Source: Syntrophus sp. (in: bacteria) (GTDB lineage Bacteria > Desulfobacterota > Syntrophia > Syntrophales > UBA5619). From it: a DNA stretch of 6,325 nt. Location of the stretch: positions 1-6,325 of the forward strand of contig PNOO01000142.1 in assembly GCA_013824905.1 (NCBI GenBank), given 5' to 3'. Shown piece by piece: positions 1-6,056 of the stretch (position 1 is the stretch's first letter; the number at the start of each line of letters is the position of its first letter). The translations under genes were made by a program, and so were the position numbers. The notes beneath the pieces were generated by a model. The model did no database searches and was not told where the DNA came from. It saw only the letters and a list, made by a program, of their open reading frames with translations.

Positions 1-587
1 GAGAAGCTCTTCGGGAACAACCCCTGGTGTGTGGCCGTGCCCGCCGGAAAACGGCCTCCGGTAGTCCTGGACATGGCCAACAGCGTGGTGGCAGCCGGAA
101 AGATCCGCATCCTCCAAAAGGAGGGAAGGCCGTCCCCGAAGGGTGGGCTCTCAATGAGAACGGCGAGCCGACCACGGATCCAACAGCGGCCCTCAAAGGG
201 ATCCTATTGGCCATCGGCGGCTATAAGGGTTACGGCATCACCTTGATGGTGGACCTCCTGACCGGTGTACTCACGGATTCCAGCTACGGCCCGCGGGTCA
301 AAGGGCTCGATCAGGATGTCGAGCCGGCCGGGACCGCCCACAGCTTCATGGCCATCTCCCTTGACGCCTTTACCGATGTGGCCGCCTTCAAGGCCCGGAT
401 GGACTCTTATATCGATGAGATCAAGTCCTCGAAGAAAGCCAGGGGAACCGAGGTGATCTATGTGCCGGGCGAGCCTGAACACCTGCGGGTGCAAGAGAGG
501 ATGGAGAAGGGGATTCCGTTGCAGGCGAAAGTAGCGGAAGAACTGCGCTCCCTAGGGAAAGATCTGGGTATCCCGATCGATCTGTGA
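1..587 (+). CDS. Malate/L-lactate dehydrogenase (Ldh_2) family oxidoreductase, C-terminal part, frameshifted
   Basis: Members of this family are NAD(P)-dependent dehydrogenases of 2-hydroxy acids (malate, L-lactate, sulfolactate, ureidoglycolate). The window holds about 194 residues of a protein that is usually about 330-360, and the start lies beyond the left edge. Reading frame 1 from base 1 gives family-typical blocks FGNNP and DMANSVVAAGKI (70-105). The homology then moves to frame 3, with PEGWAL (135-152), the hallmark GGYKGYG (216-236) and a normal C-terminus ending in TGA at 585-587. The two halves join only if one base is missing between about 118 and 138. Without correction, frame 1 stops at 244-246. 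This is either a sequencing or assembly error or a recent inactivating mutation. The gene is followed by an AtuA-family gene after 19 nt, so it probably belongs to the same operon. Family assignment is firm; the substrate is unknown. Confidence 0.87.
   Translation, partial: EALREQPLVCGRARRKTASGSPGHGQQRGGSRKDPHPPKGGKAVPEGWALNENGEPTTDPTAALKGILLAIGGYKGYGITLMVDLLTGVLTDSSYGPRVKGLDQDVEPAGTAHSFMAISLDAFTDVAAFKARMDSYIDEIKSSKKARGTEVIYVPGEPEHLRVQERMEKGIPLQAKVAEELRSLGKDLGIPIDL
118..138 (+). other. Probable 1-bp deletion (frameshift) in the Ldh_2 gene
   Basis: Frame 1 matches the family up to about base 126 and frame 3 matches from about 129-138 onward, so one base appears to be lost. Two placements restore the reading frame. 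One is a missing G or A in the GGGAA run at 123-127, giving EGKAVPEGW. The other is a missing C in the CCCC run at 134-137, giving EGRPSPEGW. The second resembles the family pattern G-x-P-x-P-x-G-W a little better and sits in a homopolymer. The sequence alone cannot distinguish an error from a true mutation. Confidence 0.8.
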
Positions 588-606
588 CGGAAAGGGAAAA
601 GCGACC

Positions 607-1959
607 ATGAGTGGACGGGATACAGTCCGCATAGGCTCCGGAGCGGGCACTTCGGATGACCGGATGACGCCGGCCCTGGAGCTTGCGGAGCGAGGCGACA
701 TAGACTACCTTGTGTTCGAATGCCTGGCGGAACGTACAGTCGCCCGCGAAAATTTTGCACGCACCCAGGATCCGGGCAAAGGCTACTCGCCGTCGTTGCC
801 CGAACGGCTGCGCATGGTGCTTCCCGCTTGTATCGGGAAGGGTATCCGCATCGTCAGCAATATGGGGGCCGCCAATCCGGTTGGAGGCGCCCGTGCAGCG
901 CGTCGGGAAGCCCGGGAATTGGGGTTGGGCGATATACCCGTCGCCGTGGTGCTGGGCGACGACGTGTCGACCATTGTCCGCAGTCGCCCTGAACTCAGGA
1001 TTCTGGAGAACGGGGAACCGCTGGAATCCATCCTGCCGCGTATCGTTTCGGCCAACGCCTATCTTGGCGCGGACGTGATATGCGAGGCGCTGGCCACCGG
1101 TGCACAGATTGTGCTGACGGGGCGCGTGGCGGACCCCTCGTTATTCCTGGCTCCGATGATGCATGAGTTCGGCTGGTCTTATGATGATTTACCGAAAATC
1201 GCGCAAGGTACGGCGGCGGGACATCTTCTGGAATGTACCGCCTCCGTTACCGGTGGCTGCTTCGGCTGGCCGGGGAAAAAGGATGTCCCCGACATGGCCC
1301 GTATCGGTTATCCTTTTGCCGATGTCAAGCCTGACGGATCCATCAGCATCGGTAAAACTCCCGGTTCCGGCGGCCGCCTGGACGTCATGACCTGCACCGA
1401 ACAGCAGATCTACGAGATTCATGATCCGACAGCCTACATCACGCCGGATTGCGTGCTCGACATCACCCATATCCGGTTGACGCAGGAGGCAAAGGACCGG
1501 GTGCGTGTGGAAGGGGCGATGGCAAGGCCCCGAACCGATACGTACAAAGTCACCGTCGGCTATACGGACGGCTATATAGGCGAAGGTGAAGTGTCCTATG
1601 GGGGTATCGACGCCGTCGCGCGCGCGAAATGGGCGGCCGATATCGTTAAGGAGCGGCTGCGGTTGCGCGGTTTTACCTATGAGGATTTCCGGGTGGACCT
1701 GATCGGCATTTCCAGCCTGCACGGCGACACGGGTGACCGCCCGGAATCCTACGAGGTACGACTGCGGATGGCCGGCCGCAGCCCGAATCGCCTTGCCGCC
1801 CATGCGATCGGATTTGAGGTGCGGGCGATGCATTTGAACGGCCCCGGGGGCGCGGGCGGCGCCTGCGAACCGCGCGTGCGCGATGTCCTGGCTGTGAAGT
1901 CGCTGCTGCTTCCCAGGCAGCTTGTGAAAACCCAGGTGGTTGTGGAGGGATCGCTGTGA
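607..1959 (+). CDS. AtuA (DUF1446) family protein, core domain without the C-terminal ferredoxin-fold domain
   Basis: The 450-residue product matches the AtuA/DUF1446 family along its whole length. Visible blocks are the N-terminal VRIGSGAGTSDDRM (7-20), the DYLVFECLAERT stretch (33-44), SNMGAANPVGG near residue 90, TGRVADPS (171-178), GHLLECTASVTGGCF (205-219) and the glycine-rich HLNGPGGAGGA (409-419). AtuA was named because it is needed for acyclic terpene (citronellol/geraniol) use in Pseudomonas, but its reaction is not established. Many AtuA proteins are about 550-600 residues because a small ferredoxin-fold domain is fused at the C-terminus; here that domain is the next gene, overlapping by 4 nt. 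There is no signal peptide or membrane segment, so the protein is probably cytoplasmic. The ATG at 607 has a purine-rich AAAGGGA at 591-597, and the family-conserved sequence begins a few residues after this start. No geranyl-CoA carboxylase or other atu genes lie nearby, so a terpene role should not be assumed from the family name. Confidence 0.9.
   Translation: MSGRDTVRIGSGAGTSDDRMTPALELAERGDIDYLVFECLAERTVARENFARTQDPGKGYSPSLPERLRMVLPACIGKGIRIVSNMGAANPVGGARAARREARELGLGDIPVAVVLGDDVSTIVRSRPELRILENGEPLESILPRIVSANAYLGADVICEALATGAQIVLTGRVADPSLFLAPMMHEFGWSYDDLPKIAQGTAAGHLLECTASVTGGCFGWPGKKDVPDMARIGYPFADVKPDGSISIGKTPGSGGRLDVMTCTEQQIYEIHDPTAYITPDCVLDITHIRLTQEAKDRVRVEGAMARPRTDTYKVTVGYTDGYIGEGEVSYGGIDAVARAKWAADIVKERLRLRGFTYEDFRVDLIGISSLHGDTGDRPESYEVRLRMAGRSPNRLAAHAIGFEVRAMHLNGPGGAGGACEPRVRDVLAVKSLLLPRQLVKTQVVVEGSL
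1944..1949 (+). promoter_or_regulatory. Shine-Dalgarno for the overlapping GTG start at 1956
   Basis: GGAGGG lies inside the end of the AtuA-core gene, 6 nt before GTG 1956. The GTG overlaps the upstream TGA (1957-1959) as GTGA. This supports the GTG start and translational coupling of the two AtuA subunits. Confidence 0.75.
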
Positions 1960-2291
1960 GTTTGCGAGTCTATGATCTGGCCCATAGTCGTACCGGCGAC
2001 AAGGGAAATACGGCGAACATTTCGGTTATCTGCTACCAAGAGAAGGACTGGGAGTTCCTGCAACGGGAGCTGACACCCGAACGCGTGATGGAAGCATTCA
2101 GGCATATCGCCCGCGGTCCGGTGCGGCGCTATGAGCTGCGGAATCTTAAAGCGTTCAACTTCGTCATCGATAATGCGCTCGGCGGCGGTGTGACCGTCTC
2201 GCTTGCGCAGGATATCCATGGGAAGAGTCTGTGCAGCGTCATGCTGGGGATCGAGCTGCCCGATCGCGAGCCGACTGCCGCTCTAAGATAG
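1956..2291 (+). CDS. Stand-alone AtuA-like ferredoxin-fold protein
   Basis: This 111-residue protein corresponds to the domain usually found at the C-terminus of long AtuA proteins. The N-terminal LAHSRTGDKGNTANISVI (8-25) is the domain's signature, followed by NLKAFNFVIDNALGGGVTVSL (63-83) and a C-terminal strand LCSVMLGIELP (92-102). Despite the fold name it has only two cysteines (C26, C93) and no cluster-binding CxxC pattern, so it should not carry an iron-sulfur centre. It starts with GTG inside the stop of the preceding gene and has a strong ribosome binding site, so equimolar production and a complex of the two proteins are likely (inference). The reaction is unknown. Confidence 0.85.
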   Translation: MSLRVYDLAHSRTGDKGNTANISVICYQEKDWEFLQRELTPERVMEAFRHIARGPVRRYELRNLKAFNFVIDNALGGGVTVSLAQDIHGKSLCSVMLGIELPDREPTAALR

Positions 2292-2311
2292 TAAAGGACA
2301 ACGTTATCACT

Positions 2312-2316
2312 GGAGG
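2312..2316 (+). promoter_or_regulatory. Shine-Dalgarno of the cupin gene
   Basis: GGAGG is spaced 5 nt from ATG 2322, in a 30-nt gap after the AtuA-like gene. The gap holds no visible terminator, so transcription probably continues through it. Confidence 0.7.
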
Positions 2317-2321
2317 CCGTC

Positions 2322-2780
2322 ATGACGGCAAGACCTTATATTACATACCCGAAGCCGAACCAACCGGTCGCCGGGACGGAGGTGCCCGGGAGCGTTTTCG
2401 TCACTGAGCCGGGGCAGGTCAGTTTCGGCGCCAATGATTTTACGCCCGGCCTGTTTCGAGCTCTCCACGGCCACCATACCTGGGAGCTCATCATTATTGA
2501 CGGCAGCTCCGCAGGACCCGGCTACACCCAATTCGACGGTCGCTGGTGGCGGGTGGACCCCGGGGCTTCCGTCTTTGTCCCGAAGGGATGCCCCCACGCC
2601 TGGTCATCCGGCAATACCCATGGTTTCAGGATGCTTTGGGTCTACGGCGGCTCCCGTGAAGAGGCCGGACGCATCTGGTATGTCAAACCCGAGGAGGCAA
2701 GGGGCATCTCCGCGGAGGAAGAGAAGAACGCCTTGGTCTGGACGCCGGAGGCGGCGAGTGCCGTTCCGGCGAAGCAGTAA
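2322..2780 (+). CDS. Single-domain cupin protein
   Basis: This 152-residue protein has one cupin barrel. Motif 1 is seen as H49-x-H51-x3-E55 followed by G61. Motif 2 is G81-x5-P87-x-G89-x2-H92. All four usual metal ligands (three His and one Glu) are therefore present, and a mononuclear metal site (Fe, Mn, Ni or Zn) is expected. The Asn that often ends motif 2 is not clear. There is no DNA-binding domain and no signal peptide. Small cupins include isomerases, dioxygenases, lyases and ligand sensors, so the activity cannot be read from sequence. Its place between the AtuA pair and a 2-hydroxyacid dehydrogenase suggests it handles an intermediate of the same pathway (inference). The tail after about residue 120 (EEARGISAEEEKN) is charged and probably flexible. 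Confidence 0.85.
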   Translation: MTARPYITYPKPNQPVAGTEVPGSVFVTEPGQVSFGANDFTPGLFRALHGHHTWELIIIDGSSAGPGYTQFDGRWWRVDPGASVFVPKGCPHAWSSGNTHGFRMLWVYGGSREEAGRIWYVKPEEARGISAEEEKNALVWTPEAASAVPAKQ

Positions 2781-2791
2781 CCCACCGTGAA

Positions 2792-2801
2792 GGGAGAGAG
2801 G
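2792..2801 (+). promoter_or_regulatory. Shine-Dalgarno deciding the ATG 2808 start
   Basis: GGGAGAGAGG ends 6 nt before ATG 2808. An in-frame GTG at 2787 would add seven residues but has no ribosome binding site of its own, and it lies before this purine tract. The ATG puts the first beta strand (MKIYILDHF) at the N-terminus, as is normal for the family. Confidence 0.75.
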
Positions 2802-2807
2802 ATCATC

Positions 2808-3740
2808 ATGAAAATCTATATTCTCGATCATTTTGTTTCGTCCGGCGTTGAGTTTTTAACCCAACATGCGGATGTGGTGCGATGGGACGACCCACGCGTT
2901 AAAAACTGGCATGAAGACGCCGATGGCCTTATGGTGCGTGTCACACCGCTCACGGCGGAGGATTTTGCCAAGGCGAAGAAATTGAAAGTCGTTGCGAAGC
3001 AGGGTGTCGGCGTCAATCTCATCGATCTGGACGCGGCCAAGGCGTACGGCGTCATCGTCTGCAACACGCCCGGCGTGAACAGCGAGGCGGTGGCCGAACT
3101 GGGCCTTGCCCTTGCCCTCGCCGTGACGAGGCGCGTGGCGGAATTCGATCGCCGCATCCGCGCCGGGGAGGTTGTGAAAAGGATACACTTTCTCGGCATC
3201 GAACTTTGGGAAAAGACCGTCGGCGTGATCGGAATGGGCAATATCGGCACCCGGATCGCGCGCAAATATCACGGCGCCTTCAATGCGAAGCTCCTTGCCT
3301 ATGACCCGTTTGTCCCTGCCGGCCATTGGCCGGATATCCCCCATGAGCGCGTTTCGTCTCTGGACGAGCTGCTGCCGCGAGTCGATGTATTGACCATCCA
3401 CACGCCTTTGACGCCGGAAACAAGGCATCTGATCGGACGCCGTGAACTTTTGATCATGAAAGAAACCGCTGTTTTGGTGAACGTATCGCGCGGCGAGATT
3501 GTCGATGAGGAAGCGCTTTATGACGCCCTGAAGTCCGGCCATCTTTTTGGGGCCGGCCTCGACGTATTCAAGAAGGAGCCGCCGACGACCGATAACCCGT
3601 TGGTCGGTTTGCCGAATGTGGTAGCCACCCCTCATGCCGGGGGCGGAACCCGCGAGACTCAGTATAACAGTTCGCTGGCCACCGCTCAGCAATTGGTCCA
3701 TGTCCTGGGCGGCGGTCAACCCATGAACCGCGTCGCATGA
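2808..3740 (+). CDS. NAD-dependent D-2-hydroxyacid dehydrogenase
   Basis: This 310-residue protein belongs to the D-isomer-specific 2-hydroxyacid dehydrogenase family, which interconverts 2-oxo acids and D-2-hydroxy acids with NAD(P). The substrate-binding domain (about 1-95 and 285-310) contains KQGVGVNLIDL (64-74) and NTPGVNSEAVAE (86-97). The Rossmann domain carries G142-M-G144-N-I-G147. D166 at the end of the second strand (LLAYDP) indicates preference for NAD over NADP. The catalytic triad is complete: R228 (NVSRGEIVDEEAL), E257 (DVFKKEPP) and H276 (ATPHAGG). There is no C-terminal ACT domain, so it is not a full-length regulated SerA. The exact substrate is unknown; glyoxylate, hydroxypyruvate, 3-phosphoglycerate and (S)-sulfolactate enzymes all fall in this family. 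It lies 27 nt after the cupin gene, probably in the same operon. It may act on the opposite enantiomer to the Ldh_2 enzyme encoded at the start of the operon (inference). Confidence 0.9.
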   Translation: MKIYILDHFVSSGVEFLTQHADVVRWDDPRVKNWHEDADGLMVRVTPLTAEDFAKAKKLKVVAKQGVGVNLIDLDAAKAYGVIVCNTPGVNSEAVAELGLALALAVTRRVAEFDRRIRAGEVVKRIHFLGIELWEKTVGVIGMGNIGTRIARKYHGAFNAKLLAYDPFVPAGHWPDIPHERVSSLDELLPRVDVLTIHTPLTPETRHLIGRRELLIMKETAVLVNVSRGEIVDEEALYDALKSGHLFGAGLDVFKKEPPTTDNPLVGLPNVVATPHAGGGTRETQYNSSLATAQQLVHVLGGGQPMNRVA

Positions 3741-3745
3741 GTGGA

Positions 3746-3755
3746 CTACCGGTAG
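3746..3755. repeat. Perfect 10-bp palindrome in the 67-nt gap before the aldolase gene
   Basis: CTACCGGTAG is exactly self-complementary and lies 5 nt after the dehydrogenase stop. The flanking bases do not extend it and no T-run follows, so it is not an intrinsic terminator. It could be a protein-binding half-site pair or chance; confidence in function is low. Confidence 0.25.
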
Positions 3756-3792
3756 AGTGATCGAGATCCCACAGGGAATTCTCATATGATAA

Positions 3793-3799
3793 AAAGGAG
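3793..3799 (+). promoter_or_regulatory. Shine-Dalgarno deciding the ATG 3808 start of the aldolase
   Basis: AAAGGAG is spaced 8 nt from ATG 3808. The in-frame TTG at 3802 is only 2 nt from it, too close to be used, so the protein starts MQLKKNPVK. Confidence 0.75.
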
Positions 3800-3807
3800 T
3801 ATTGATT

Positions 3808-4590
3808 ATGCAGCTCAAAAAGAATCCAGTAAAGCAGGCGATCAGGGACGGACAGACCGTATTTGGAGTGTACATCGGCGTCCCTTCGCCAACGATGGTG
3901 GAGTTGGCCGGATATGCCGGGTTTGATTTTGTTCGCATCGACATCTGCCACAGCGCCGTCGATTTGCCGACCATCGCCAATATGATCAGGGCCGCGGAGG
4001 CGAGCGGCGTCACGCCTATGGTCAGGTTGGATTACGACCCGCATCTCATCGCGAAAGTCCTGGAGGCAGGCGCCATGGGTCTCTTGATCCCCGATGTATC
4101 CACGGTTGAAACGGCAAGGTCCGTGGTTGATGCCGTCCACTTCGCCCCCGTGGGGGAAAGAGGCACATTCGCCGCTGCGAGGATCACCCGGTATGGGGCG
4201 ATCAGCGGGGGGGAGTATGCAAAATGGTCGAACGAGGAGATCCTGCTCGGTGTTCAAATCGAAAGTAAGGAAGCGGCCGATAACCTGGAGATGACATTGG
4301 GCGTGGACGGGATCGATATGATCGGCAGCGGGCGAGGAGATCTGGCGAACGCTCTGGGTCTTACCGGGCAAAAGAATCACCCGTCGGTCCTTGCCCTGGA
4401 AGAGAAAATTTTTGATACCGCCAAAAAGCGGGGGAAATACATATCGGTCAACCTCGATCCTACCGCTCCGGATTTTGCCGAAACCGTGGCTTCGTGGAAG
4501 AAAAAGGCCCAAGTCATCACCTTGGGACATGATCTCACCCTGCTCAGAAAGCATTTTGGGGATGCGATCGCCACGGCCCGTCGAAGCTAG
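3808..4590 (+). CDS. HpcH/HpaI family aldolase (class II, metal-dependent, pyruvate-aldolase type)
   Basis: This 260-residue TIM-barrel protein has the normal family length (about 250-265) and aligns over its whole length with 4-hydroxy-2-oxoheptanedioate aldolase (HpaI) and its relatives GarL and RhmA. These enzymes cleave 2-keto-4-hydroxy acids to pyruvate and an aldehyde. By alignment from memory with HpaI, the catalytic His is H48 (RIDICHS), the carboxylate-binding Arg is R73 (MVRLD), and the metal ligands are E152 (VQIESKEA) and D178 (GRGDLANALG). PVGERGTFA (114-122) matches the conserved PxGxRG loop. Two differences stand out: Cys47 sits where characterised members have Glu before the His, and SGRGD stands in place of the usual IGPxD. 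This points to a distinct subfamily with its own substrate. The gene lies 67 nt after the dehydrogenase gene and is probably the last of the operon. It converges on the MFS gene with only 7 nt between the stops. Confidence 0.88.
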   Translation: MQLKKNPVKQAIRDGQTVFGVYIGVPSPTMVELAGYAGFDFVRIDICHSAVDLPTIANMIRAAEASGVTPMVRLDYDPHLIAKVLEAGAMGLLIPDVSTVETARSVVDAVHFAPVGERGTFAAARITRYGAISGGEYAKWSNEEILLGVQIESKEAADNLEMTLGVDGIDMIGSGRGDLANALGLTGQKNHPSVLALEEKIFDTAKKRGKYISVNLDPTAPDFAETVASWKKKAQVITLGHDLTLLRKHFGDAIATARRS

Positions 4591-4597
4591 CAGAGGA

Positions 4598-5866
4598 TCA
4601 TGTCGGTTGCTTCTTGGGATTGACGCTCAGCATGAGGACGACTGTGAAACAGGAGGCGATCCCGAAGGAGATCCAGGCCACATAGTAAGTCCCCAGTGTG
4701 TCGAAGATAAAGCCTGCCAGCGTCGGCCCGATCATCCCGCCGACCGCGGAGACTCCCATCACCAGCCCAAGGAGGCGACCAAAGGCCGCCCGGCCGAAAT
4801 ACTCCCGGAGGATCGTCCCTCTGAGGGTGATCGCCCCTCCGTAGCCGGTCGGGAAAATGATGAGAAACAGGAGCATGACCCACCAGACATCGACAAAGCA
4901 CAGGGCGAACATTCCCAGGCTCATCAGGCCGAAAGAGATGGCGATGATGTGCCGTTTGTCAAAGAAATCCGAAAGCCAGCCAAGACCGAACCGCCCCACG
5001 ATGCTCAGAACGGTGACGCCGCCGGCGATCAGACCGGCTGTCGTTCGCGGGATCTGAAGGAGATTCAGATAGGGCATGATGTGGGTAACGACGGCGCCCA
5101 CCGCCATCATCCGGAGCCCCTCGCTGACTGCGAGAAAGAGGAAGGCCCGTTCCCGCAGGGCCGCCCGGAAGGAGACCTCATCCGTTTCGCCCTTTGCCTC
5201 CCCCGGTTCGGCCGGGGCCGGCGGTTCTAATTTTTCGCCGTCCGGGGAGAGGCCGTATTCCTCGGGGGCATCGCGGATGACGAAGGCCAGGGGGATGCCG
5301 ATCGCCCACATCCCCACGCCCAGAATGACGACCGCCGTCCTCCAACCGAAGTCGTCGATCAACCGGACGATGACGGGAATAAGAAGGCCACTGGCGCCGA
5401 AGCCGGAGGTAATGATCCCGAGCGCCAGACCCAGTTTCTTCTTGAACCAGTTGGTGGCGACCCGCATGAAGACAACGGCGGTGCAGCCGCCGCCCCCGAA
5501 GGCGATCAGGATGAAGCACCCGTAAAACATCCAGAGCGATTTCGTGAAGCTCAGGAGAATAAATCCAAGACCGATGGTGATCATTCCCCATAAGGCCAGC
5601 CGCCGCGAACCATAGCGATCCACGAGAAAACCGACCACGGGGGCGAGGATGCTCATCTCGACGCCCCTCAGGCTCATGGCGAAGGAGACTTCGGTGTAGC
5701 TCCAGCCGAACTCTGCGATGAGCGGATCGAAGAAGGCGGTGAAGCCGTAAAAGATGACGGCGCCCGCGTACAGGCCGATAATGAAGCAGGCCAGGACGAT
5801 CCACCAGCCATAGAAGACTGTAGTTGGCCAGAAACGAGCCCGGCGCGTCTGTTGGTTATTCATCAT
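4598..5866 (-). CDS. MFS transporter, monocarboxylate/OFA-like, 12 membrane helices
   Basis: This inner-membrane carrier of 422 residues has a short cytoplasmic N-terminus (1-16), six helices, a hydrophilic Pro/Glu-rich central loop (about 198-236) and six more helices. MFS motif A is clear between helices 2 and 3 as GFLVDRYGSRR (79-89), and its weaker copy GWLSDFFDKR (296-305) follows helix 8. YFGRAAFGRLLG (356-367) is typical of the MCT and oxalate:formate antiporter group, whose members move organic carboxylates. Carboxylate transport is therefore likely but not proven. The start is uncertain: tandem ATGs at 5866 and 5863 come just before the conserved N-terminus, but the bases upstream read CTCCTCC rather than a Shine-Dalgarno. 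A TTG at 5977 in the same frame would add 37 residues unlike the family. The gene faces the aldolase operon, and its substrate may be that operon's feedstock (inference). Confidence 0.9.
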   Translation of the reverse strand: MMNNQQTRRARFWPTTVFYGWWIVLACFIIGLYAGAVIFYGFTAFFDPLIAEFGWSYTEVSFAMSLRGVEMSILAPVVGFLVDRYGSRRLALWGMITIGLGFILLSFTKSLWMFYGCFILIAFGGGGCTAVVFMRVATNWFKKKLGLALGIITSGFGASGLLIPVIVRLIDDFGWRTAVVILGVGMWAIGIPLAFVIRDAPEEYGLSPDGEKLEPPAPAEPGEAKGETDEVSFRAALRERAFLFLAVSEGLRMMAVGAVVTHIMPYLNLLQIPRTTAGLIAGGVTVLSIVGRFGLGWLSDFFDKRHIIAISFGLMSLGMFALCFVDVWWVMLLFLIIFPTGYGGAITLRGTILREYFGRAAFGRLLGLVMGVSAVGGMIGPTLAGFIFDTLGTYYVAWISFGIASCFTVVLMLSVNPKKQPT

Positions 5867-5993
5867 GGAGGAGATAAAACAGACGGGCGGTCCGTTGTCA
5901 AGGCGGAAAGCGAAAGTCTGGAGGAGGATCAGGGGAAATCGTTGGAAAATCTTCTCTTCATGGGCAATACACTTCAATGGGCTTTGACAACCG

Positions 5994-6002
5994 AGTATAA
6001 CA
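5994..6002 (-). promoter_or_regulatory. Possible extended -10 promoter element for the MFS gene
   Basis: On the minus strand this reads TGTTATACT, that is TG-n-TATACT, five of six matches to the -10 consensus plus the extended-10 TG. No good -35 is seen 15-18 nt upstream, as can happen with extended -10 promoters. Transcription would begin near 5987, leaving a leader of about 120 nt before the ATG at 5866. The stretch from 5867 to 6056 holds no gene and no clear terminator for the HD-GYP gene. Confidence 0.35.
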
Positions 6003-6056
6003 TCTACAAAGGCGCAACTTTCGATTCTGTGTTGAGGTGAGAATTACCGTTTGAAC

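Noticed and set aside
118..138. Programmed -1 ribosomal frameshifting in the Ldh_2 gene, with AGGAGGG at 119-125 as stimulator
   Set aside because: There is no X-XXY-YYZ slippery heptamer in the right phase and Ldh_2 enzymes are not known to need recoding; a deletion or sequencing error is simpler.
607..2291. Acyclic terpene (citronellol/geraniol) degradation cluster
   Set aside because: Only the AtuA-type proteins match; no geranyl-CoA carboxylase, acyl-CoA dehydrogenase or hydratase genes are present in the window.
3785..3790. TATGAT as a -10 element for a separate aldolase promoter
   Set aside because: Transcription would start on or within the Shine-Dalgarno at 3793-3799, and only a weak TCGAGA could serve as -35.
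2856..4013. Long open frame on the minus strand (385 codons) across the dehydrogenase and aldolase start
   Set aside because: It lies antisense to two genes with complete catalytic motifs; its translation has no recognisable family pattern and reflects codon bias of the real genes.
4391..5230. Open frame of 279 codons on the plus strand, antisense to the MFS gene
   Set aside because: Its translation is low-complexity, rich in Pro, Glu, Asp and Arg, and it overlaps both the aldolase 3' end and a clearly conserved transporter on the other strand.
5867..5977. N-terminal extension of the MFS protein from TTG 5977
   Set aside because: The extra 37 residues are unlike transporter N-termini, start at a rare codon and have no ribosome binding site; family similarity begins after ATG 5866.
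5984..6001. TTGACA followed by TATAAC on the plus strand as a promoter
   Set aside because: The spacer is only 6 nt, and no plus-strand gene lies downstream.
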